6,425 bases of DNA from an uncultured Lachnobacterium sp. (GTDB lineage Bacteria; Bacillota; Clostridia; Lachnospirales; Lachnospiraceae). The DNA is taken from contig URLU01000130.1 in NCBI GenBank assembly GCA_900548765.1, positions 1 through 6,425 on the forward strand, written 5' to 3'. Shown here one piece after another: positions 1 through 4,881 of this stretch (position 1 is its first letter; every line of letters begins with the position of its first letter). Made by a program: the position numbers and the translations under genes. The notes beneath the pieces were generated by a model. The model had not been told where the DNA came from. It saw only the letters and a program-made list of their open reading frames with translations, and ran no database searches.

Positions 1-692
1 CCGTCGACAGTGAGGCTGCCACTGCATTTAATCTTTTCTCCGGAGCATACATTTCCATGAATAATCACATCTCCTCTGAAATCAATGTTTCCAACATTTA
101 CATCTGCATCGCCATTGACCTCATATACCGGTAAAATCGTAATACGGTTTTTACTTTTCTCTATCTTGCCTGACATCGAAGCTGTGTATACACGATTGTC
201 CTCAGAGCGCTCAAAGCCCTTGCCTGTAAGCGGTGGCAGTGGACGTCCGCGCCTTGCTGCAAGGGGCTTACCTCTCACAGTCATGCCGTTTTCACCATCC
301 ACAGGCTCTATATAGGTGGCAATAACCTGACCTTCTTCTACTACCTCTACAGAATGAATACTCCAATAGTCTACAGAGCCATCCTCCCTGACAAGCGGCC
401 GCTTGTGTAAATCTGTGTCAAAATTAAACTTAAACTCTGCATCCCTGCCTGGTACAAGGGGCTTGCCCTCTGCAACCAGAACTTCCCTGCCATAGTTTCT
501 CTGCTCCACCATCTCACGGATTTTATCCTGTTTAATGCCGTAAGTTACCCTACTCTGGGAAAGAGCAGCCATTACATCTGCAACGGCATACTCATCCCCA
601 ACATTTCTCATTGGAAGGGTGACATAAGCACTCATCTCATCATTTGAAATTCTAACCTGAGGCTCTCTCTTAACAGTCTTGCCTGATTCCAT
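1..692 (-). CDS. FapA/DUF342-family protein, N-terminal part (3' end cut by window edge)
   Basis: About 230 codons are open from an ATG at 692 to the window edge, so the C-terminus is missing. The translation begins MESGKTVKREPQVRISNDEM. It follows the FapA (flagellar assembly protein A, DUF342) pattern: an N-terminal domain with 'VTYGIKQDKI', then 'VLVAEGKPLVPGRDAE', 'GSVDYWSI', 'GQVIATYIEPVDGENGMTVR' and a 'GKPLAARRGRPLPPLTGKGF' stretch. The start of the repetitive beta-helix part follows ('VNVGNIDFRGDVIIHGNV', then 'CSGEKIKCSGSLTVDG'). The start is well fixed: an in-frame TAG lies only one codon upstream (698-696), and GAGGG at 704-700 sits seven bases before the ATG. Family members are cytoplasmic, usually around 450-650 aa, and have been linked to flagellar assembly or polar localisation in some bacteria. 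Many Clostridia carry DUF342 proteins of unknown role, and nothing flagellar is visible here, so the family call is firm but the function is open. It lies 82 bases downstream of valS on the same strand. Confidence 0.88.
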   Translation of the reverse strand, partial: MESGKTVKREPQVRISNDEMSAYVTLPMRNVGDEYAVADVMAALSQSRVTYGIKQDKIREMVEQRNYGREVLVAEGKPLVPGRDAEFKFNFDTDLHKRPLVREDGSVDYWSIHSVEVVEEGQVIATYIEPVDGENGMTVRGKPLAARRGRPLPPLTGKGFERSEDNRVYTASMSGKIEKSKNRITILPVYEVNGDADVNVGNIDFRGDVIIHGNVCSGEKIKCSGSLTVD

Positions 693-732
693 CCTCTATC
701 CCTCTTTAGATAAGATTTCTTTAGCTAGTACC

Positions 733-761
733 ATGATACCATAACCGCAGGCACAATACAA
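733..761 (-). promoter_or_regulatory. Possible sigma-A promoter for the FapA/DUF342 gene
   Basis: On the minus strand TTGTAT (761-756) is followed after 17 bases by TATCAT (738-733), which matches the -10 consensus at five of six bases and is preceded by TGG, an extended -10 signature. The -35 box is weak. It would start a transcript near 726, with a leader of about 33 bases ending in the ribosome site at 704-700. No terminator is visible between valS and this gene, so read-through from valS is an alternative or additional source of transcript. Confidence 0.35.
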
Positions 762-774
762 ATGATTTTGGCTC

Positions 775-3408
775 CTATTTCATTGAGGCAAGTCTCTCCT
801 CTACCTGTGCCATCATCTGCTCATATTTAGCAAGCTTAGCCTTTTCCTCCTCTACCTTTTCAGGCTTTGCGTTGGCTAAGAATTTTTCATTTGAGAGCAT
901 TCCTCTTGAACGGGCAAGCTCCTTTGTAAGCTTATCCTTTTCCTTATTAAGACGCTCTTTTTCCTTTTCAAAGTCTACCAGCTCCTCAAGTGGAAGGTAT
1001 GCTACTGCTCCCGGAATAACTACTGATACAGCATCCTCGCTTATTCCAGTCTTATCTTCCTGGATAAAAATCTGGCTGGCAGATGCAAGATTTACATACA
1101 CATCCTTGTTTGCATCCAAATCAGCTCTGATAGAAGCATCATCAGAAACTACGAAAAGCTTTGCTTTTCTTGAAGGTGGAACATCCATCTGTGTGCGGAC
1201 ATTTCTGACGCCCTTTACCAGATCCTTGCAGTGGTCGATTGCTGTCTCAGCCTCTGGGAAATTCCACTCAGCCTTGTACTCAGGCCACTTTGAGAGCATG
1301 ATTGTCTCCTCATCTGTGAGATTAAGGAAAATCTCTTCTGTGATAAATGGCATATATGGGTGAAGCAGCTTAAGTGACTCTGTAAGTACTGTCTTAAGTG
1401 TCCAGAGGGCTGCTGCCTTGGTTGTATCCTCATCATTCCAGAGACGTGGCTTAACCATCTCAATATACCAGTCACAGAACTCTTCCCAGATGAAGTCATA
1501 AATCTTCTGAACGGCGACTCCAAGGTCGTAGTTCTCCATGTTCTCAGTTACATCCTTTGCAAGTGTATTGAGTTTTGAAAGAATCCACTTGTCTGCTGGT
1601 GCCAGGTCAGAAAGCTCTACTGCTGAGCTGTCAGCCTTGTCAAGGTTCATAAGGATGAAACGTGATGCATTCCAGATCTTATTTGCGAAGTTACGGGAAG
1701 CCTCAACCCTCTCCCAGTAGAAACGCATGTCATTTCCAGGTGCATTTCCTGTCACAAGTGTAAGACGGAGGGCATCTGCGCCGTACTTGTCGATTACCTC
1801 AAGTGGGTCGATTCCGTTTCCAAGAGACTTACTCATCTTACGTCCCTGTGAATCTCTTACCAGACCATGGATAAGTACTGTGTTGAATGGTACCTCTCCT
1901 GTATGCTCAAGTCCTGAGAACATCATTCTGATTACCCAGAAGAAAATAATATCATAGCCTGTTACCAGTACATTTGTAGGATAGAAGTAATCAAGCTCCT
2001 CTGTCTTATTTGGCCAGCCAAGTGTTGAGAATGGCCAGAGGGCTGATGAGAACCATGTATCAAGTGTATCTGGATCCTGTCTCATCTCCTTGCCACATTT
2101 TGGACATTTGCATGAGTTTTCCTTGGTTACTACAAGCTCTCCGCAGTCGTCACAGTAGAAGGCTGGGATTCTGTGTCCCCACCAGAGCTGACGCGAAATA
2201 CACCAGTCTCTGATATTCTCAAGCCAATGGTAATATGTCTTGTCAAAATGCTCTGGAACGAATTTGGTCTTGCCACTCTTTACAGCCTCAATTGCTGGTT
2301 TTGCAAGCTCTTCCATCTTTACGAACCATTGCTTTGATACTCTTGGCTCTACAGTTGTATGACATCTGTAGCATGTACCTACGTTATGTGAGTAATCCTC
2401 GATTTCTACAAGGGCTCCCTCTTTGTCAAGGGCATCTACGATTGCCTTTCTTGCCTCGTATCTGTCAAGTCCTGCAAACTCTGGATAATCGTCAACGATT
2501 TTTGCATCCTCTGTGAGTACATTGATTACAGGTAGGTTATGACGAAGTCCTACCTCAAAATCGTTAGGGTCATGGGCTGGTGTAATCTTAACTACACCTG
2601 TTCCAAATTCCATATCTACATAGTCATCTGCAATGATTGGAATCTCACGGTGCACGATTGGGAGGATAACTGTCTTTCCTACCATATCCTTATAACGGTC
2701 ATCATTTGGGTTTACAGCTACTGCTGTATCTCCAAGCATGGTTTCTGGTCTGGTTGTAGCCATCTCGATATATCCGCTTCCGTCTGAAAGTGGGTAACGG
2801 AGGTGCCAGAAATGTCCTGCCTGGTCCTCATACTCTACCTCTGCGTCTGAGATTGATGTGAGACAGTGTGGACACCAGTTGATGATTCTCTCACCACGAT
2901 AAATAAGCTTTTTATTATAAAGGTTTACGAATACTTCCTTTACTGCTTCATTACAGCCCTCGTCCATTGTGAAGCGTTCACGCTGCCAATCTGCTGATGA
3001 GCCCATCTTACGGAGCTGTTTTACAATACGTCCGCCGTACTCTTTCTTCCAGTCCCACACCTCGTCTAAGAATTTCTCTCTTCCGATGTCTTCCTTGGTG
3101 ATTCCTTCCTTGGCAAGCTTCTCTACTACCTTTGCCTCTGTTGCGATTGAGGCATGGTCTGTGCCCGGAAGCCAGAGGGCTGAGTAGCCCTGCATTCTCT
3201 TAAATCGTGTGAGGATGTCCTGTAAGGTGTTGTCAAGGGCGTGTCCCATGTGGAGCTGGCCTGTGATGTTTGGTGGCGGCATTACTATTGTGAATGGTTT
3301 CTTGCTGCGGTCCACTTCTGCGTGGAAATATCCTTTTTCTTCCCAGTTTTTGTAAAGACGGTCTTCGATGTCTTTTGGGTCATAGGTTTTTGATAACTCT
3401 TTGCTCAT
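775..3408 (-). CDS. valS: Valine--tRNA ligase (valyl-tRNA synthetase)
   Basis: The 877-aa product is a cytoplasmic class I aminoacyl-tRNA synthetase that charges tRNA-Val with valine using ATP. Visible in order: the 'PPPNITGQLHMGHALDN' signature with HMGH at residues 53-56; a cysteine pair C179/C182 ('WCPHC'); the CP1 editing domain, roughly 195-345, with 'MATTRPETMLGDTAVAVNP' and 'GTGVVKITPAHDPNDFEVG', which hydrolyses mischarged Thr-tRNA; C346/C349, which can complete a zinc site with the first pair; a second zinc ribbon C419/C422/C435/C438; 'DTLDTWFSSALWPFS'; the KMSKS loop at 524-528; an anticodon-binding helical domain from about 600; and a C-terminal coiled-coil tRNA-binding arm, about 808-877, rich in Lys and Glu. 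Length is normal for bacterial ValRS and no frame break is seen. The ATG at 3408 is preceded by AAAGGA at seven bases. Expression is expected to be controlled by the valine T-box upstream. An unusual inverted repeat lies between that T-box and this start. Confidence 0.98.
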   Translation of the reverse strand: MSKELSKTYDPKDIEDRLYKNWEEKGYFHAEVDRSKKPFTIVMPPPNITGQLHMGHALDNTLQDILTRFKRMQGYSALWLPGTDHASIATEAKVVEKLAKEGITKEDIGREKFLDEVWDWKKEYGGRIVKQLRKMGSSADWQRERFTMDEGCNEAVKEVFVNLYNKKLIYRGERIINWCPHCLTSISDAEVEYEDQAGHFWHLRYPLSDGSGYIEMATTRPETMLGDTAVAVNPNDDRYKDMVGKTVILPIVHREIPIIADDYVDMEFGTGVVKITPAHDPNDFEVGLRHNLPVINVLTEDAKIVDDYPEFAGLDRYEARKAIVDALDKEGALVEIEDYSHNVGTCYRCHTTVEPRVSKQWFVKMEELAKPAIEAVKSGKTKFVPEHFDKTYYHWLENIRDWCISRQLWWGHRIPAFYCDDCGELVVTKENSCKCPKCGKEMRQDPDTLDTWFSSALWPFSTLGWPNKTEELDYFYPTNVLVTGYDIIFFWVIRMMFSGLEHTGEVPFNTVLIHGLVRDSQGRKMSKSLGNGIDPLEVIDKYGADALRLTLVTGNAPGNDMRFYWERVEASRNFANKIWNASRFILMNLDKADSSAVELSDLAPADKWILSKLNTLAKDVTENMENYDLGVAVQKIYDFIWEEFCDWYIEMVKPRLWNDEDTTKAAALWTLKTVLTESLKLLHPYMPFITEEIFLNLTDEETIMLSKWPEYKAEWNFPEAETAIDHCKDLVKGVRNVRTQMDVPPSRKAKLFVVSDDASIRADLDANKDVYVNLASASQIFIQEDKTGISEDAVSVVIPGAVAYLPLEELVDFEKEKERLNKEKDKLTKELARSRGMLSNEKFLANAKPEKVEEEKAKLAKYEQMMAQVEERLASMK

Positions 3409-3414
3409 GTTTTG

Positions 3415-3421
3415 GTCCTTT
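3415..3421 (-). promoter_or_regulatory. valS ribosome binding site, inside an inverted-repeat arm
   Basis: On the minus strand AAAGGAC (3421-3415) precedes the valS ATG with about seven bases between the AAGGA core (3420-3416) and the ATG. It supports the annotated start. It is unusual because it lies within the 13-base outer arm (3427-3415) of a long inverted repeat. The opposite arm (3759-3747) reads GUCCUUACUUUGU in the valS mRNA and can pair with it at 12 of 13 positions, so the site may be masked in the folded leader. Confidence 0.8.
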
Positions 3422-3599
3422 CTTTGTGGTGGTGTATGAGGAGTTTGAGCAGCTTTTAGGCTGTGGGAGTCATGGTGCGCAAATATATATTCTTATTTGT
3501 TCCGGGTTACGAACATAAGATTTTCTAAATGTTCTGATGATGGTAATTTAAGCTTGACGCAAACGCTAGACATTCGCCATCCATGGCTCAGGTCTCGCT

Positions 3600-3622
3600 C
3601 CCGGCAACGTCCTGTTGCCGGG
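3600..3622. repeat. Hairpin near the centre of the inverted repeat
   Basis: CCCGGCAAC (3600-3608) and GTTGCCGGG (3614-3622) form a perfect nine-base stem with a five-base loop (GTCCT). No T-tract follows on either strand, so it is not an intrinsic terminator. It lies off the exact centre of the larger repeat and would sit in its terminal region when the long arms pair. Confidence 0.75.
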
Positions 3623-3759
3623 TTGCTGAGAATGAACAGAACATTAAGAAAATCTAATGTTCTCCACAGTCACAAATAAGAATATATATTTGCGTACCAT
3701 GACTTTCATAGGTTTATGACTGCTCAAACTCTTGCAACGCTGTGAGACAAAGTAAGGAC

Positions 3760-3787
3760 GAATCTTCGTTGCTTCGCAACTGGATTC
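3760..3787. repeat. Small interrupted hairpin beside the long repeat
   Basis: GAATC (3760-3764) pairs with GATTC (3783-3787), and inside it GTTGC (3768-3772) pairs with GCAAC (3776-3780) around a three-base loop. It directly abuts the outer arm of the long inverted repeat on the T-box side. No T-tract follows. Its role is unknown. The remaining bases from about 3788 to 3875 are AT-rich and show no gene; a TATACT-like box is present there without a good -35 partner. Confidence 0.4.
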
Positions 3788-3875
3788 TGGGTTGTGGATG
3801 TATGCCTTAGTTTAGTATAATATTTCCATTATTATGGATGTTACATCATTTTAGTTTTAATTAGCATACAACAAC

Positions 3876-3909
3876 AAAAAGCCCTCCCGACACATAGTGT
3901 CGGAAGGGC
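3876..3909 (-). terminator. Intrinsic terminator of the valS T-box leader
   Basis: In the minus-strand RNA GCCCUUCCGACA (3909-3898) pairs with UGUCGGGAGGGC (3892-3881) around a CUAUG loop, giving 12 pairs including one U-G, followed at once by UUUUU (3880-3876) and UGUUGUUG-like sequence. This is a strong Rho-independent terminator. Its 5' side (CGCCCUU) is also needed for the antiterminator, so the two folds exclude each other, as expected for a T-box switch. Confidence 0.93.
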
Positions 3910-3930
3910 GAATCAGCGCGGTACCACCTT
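3904..3930 (-). promoter_or_regulatory. T-box sequence and antiterminator
   Basis: The minus strand reads AAGGTGGTACCGCG (3930-3917), matching the conserved T-box core that contains UGGN, the bases which pair with the free NCCA end of uncharged tRNA. AAGG pairs with CCUU (3907-3904), leaving the seven-base bulge UGGUACC, and GCG (3919-3917) pairs with CGC (3910-3908). This reproduces the standard antiterminator with helices A1 and A2 flanking the bulge. It competes directly with the terminator stem. Confidence 0.95.
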
Positions 3931-4188
3931 CGTTTACATCGGAATCATCTAATATATATTGCATGACTCGAATGCCTCATGCCCTGTAACGTGGGCGGGT
4001 CGGAGAAACTTATGCCAACTGGTATACCTGATCGGCTTTCTGGGTTTCTCGGCTGGAAAGCTACCTTCCATCTTCTTCGTCTCAGATGCCTCACAGCCGT
4101 TCCTTGGGAATCGGGCATCATTCTCTGCGAAACTTGGAATATGTACTCCTCTTTCTTTACTGCCTTTTTATATTGCTTTATGGTTATC

Positions 4189-4217
4189 ATCATACTTTTC
4201 AAATATTTTTTTGTCAA
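4189..4217 (-). promoter_or_regulatory. Sigma-A promoter of the valS T-box transcript
   Basis: On the minus strand a perfect TTGACA (4217-4212) is followed by a 17-base AT-rich spacer and TATGAT (4194-4189), five of six matches to the -10 consensus. Initiation would fall near 4182-4181, just before the T-box Stem I. The -35 box lies about 20 bases after the end of the TetR-type gene, and no terminator is visible between them. Confidence 0.88.
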
Positions 4218-4236
4218 GACCAAATATTAAATACTA

Positions 4237-4881
4237 TTAGTTAAGCGATTTTATCATATTTGTATACACAGCCTCTCTCATCTCCTTATCGCTCATTATC
4301 TCATAGTGTGCCCCTATCTGGCAAGTTATAAGCACAGCATACTGAATCATTGCAGTGAGAATTGCAAGACAGCGTTTTCTCTTGTCTGTCTCTGTAAAAG
4401 CTCCCTGCGCATAACCGTCCTCCATAAATTCATCAATAATCTGGCAAACGTACTGATATGCCTCATAGCCAAAATTGCCCGGCTCACATTCCTCAAGCTT
4501 CTCCATAGGCGGCTCTGCCGGAAGCCCTGCATTCATCCTGAACAGATGCTTAAACATCATATTGTAATCCTTGTTATCACACAGCCAGTCCATGATTTTA
4601 TAGCATCTTTTTTTGAAATCCTTCTCCTTAAAGGCAGACTCCACCAGCAAGGCTATCTTGTTGGCATACTCAAACATGAGGGCATTGGCAATAATTTCCT
4701 CCTTGGAAGAAAAATACTCATAGGCTGTGCCCTTGCCGATTCCGGCTTTCTGGGTAATGTCCTGCACCTTGATGGATGAAAGCTCCCTGTCTCCCTTAAG
4801 GAGCTGGGAGACCGCCTCATACATGAGACGAACCTTCTCTGGCGGATTCTTTATATTCTCAACCTTAATCTCGATTTCCAT
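4237..4881 (-). CDS. TetR/AcrR-family transcriptional regulator
   Basis: The 214-aa protein has an N-terminal TetR-type helix-turn-helix at about residues 36-63 ('IKVQDITQKAGIGKGTAYEYF', then SSKEEII), the pattern typical of the family's DNA-binding domain. The remaining ~150 residues are predicted helical and diverge, as usual for the ligand-binding and dimerisation part. Length is typical. The gene ends TAA TAG. Its ATG (4881) directly follows the TAA of the RND permease gene with no gap, and GGAGG at 4894-4890 lies eight bases upstream within the end of that gene, so translation is probably coupled. Family members mostly repress neighbouring efflux genes and are released by a bound ligand. 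Control of the adjacent pump is therefore the likely role, but the operator and promoter lie outside the window and the ligand is unknown. Confidence 0.92.
   Translation of the reverse strand: MEIEIKVENIKNPPEKVRLMYEAVSQLLKGDRELSSIKVQDITQKAGIGKGTAYEYFSSKEEIIANALMFEYANKIALLVESAFKEKDFKKRCYKIMDWLCDNKDYNMMFKHLFRMNAGLPAEPPMEKLEECEPGNFGYEAYQYVCQIIDEFMEDGYAQGAFTETDKRKRCLAILTAMIQYAVLITCQIGAHYEIMSDKEMREAVYTNMIKSLN

Larger units (their letters stand above)
3415..3759. repeat. 345-bp imperfect inverted repeat (MITE-like or leader hairpin)
   Basis: Four pairs of arms are nested around one centre near 3586-3587. Outer: 3415-3427 with 3747-3759 (12 of 13 bases complementary). Next: 3441-3452 with 3720-3731 (12 of 12). 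Core: 3468-3500 with 3672-3704 (32 of 33, the exception being G3477 against T3695). Inner: 3511-3536 with 3637-3662 (24 of 26). The stretches between are weaker, and the interval 3428-3440 against 3732-3746 is poorly paired and differs by two bases. The central ~100 bases are not symmetric and hold a smaller hairpin. No convincing ORF is inside. Direct flanking duplications are not evident. The form resembles a miniature inverted-repeat element or a large structured RNA. It occupies most of the stretch between the T-box terminator and valS. I do not recognise the family; the structure itself is read directly from the sequence. Confidence 0.88.
3876..4181 (-). ncRNA. T-box riboswitch leader, valine-specific, controlling valS
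   Basis: About 300 bases run from the predicted transcription start near 4181 to the terminator. The 5' part shows Stem I hallmarks: AGUA (about 4148-4145), an AGAGA element, a distal GAUGCC/GGCAUC stem, then GAAG followed by GUA at 4064-4062. AGUA lies opposite GAAG-GUA as in a specifier loop, with CAU/AUG closing the stem above it. GUA is a valine codon, which fits the gene downstream. A GCAUGA/UCAUGC stem (around 3981-3960) is a candidate Stem III before the antiterminator. Known mechanism: uncharged tRNA-Val pairs its anticodon with the specifier and its CCA end with the T-box bulge, stabilising the antiterminator and letting transcription continue into valS. The T-box identity is very firm; the exact specifier is a manual reading. 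Confidence 0.93.

Noticed and set aside
696..734. Thirteen-codon frame just upstream of the FapA/DUF342 gene, including stop
   Set aside because: It has no ribosome site of its own, and its ATG overlaps the proposed -10 box, so it would not be on the main transcript. It is probably chance.
693..774. Terminator after valS
   Set aside because: Only a short loop-less palindrome around 728-739 is present, with no stem-loop plus T-tract on the minus strand.
872..1363. 163-codon open frame on the plus strand
   Set aside because: It is entirely antisense to valS, is Ser-rich in the way shadow frames often are, and has no family signature. The many other plus-strand frames over valS and the RND gene fail for the same reason.
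3294..3679. Plus-strand frames of 74 and 60 codons over the inverted repeat
   Set aside because: They cross the palindromic arms or run into antisense valS, and have no convincing ribosome site or recognisable domain.
3468..3704. Invertible promoter (phase-variation switch) flanked by the 33-base repeats
   Set aside because: The valS promoter lies outside the repeats, no promoter is convincing between them, and complementarity continues well beyond and inside the 33-base arms. That fits a hairpin or MITE-like element better than a recombination site pair.
3945..4240. Three open frames of 83-93 codons over the T-box leader
   Set aside because: They overlap a confidently recognised structured leader RNA on both strands and show no protein features.
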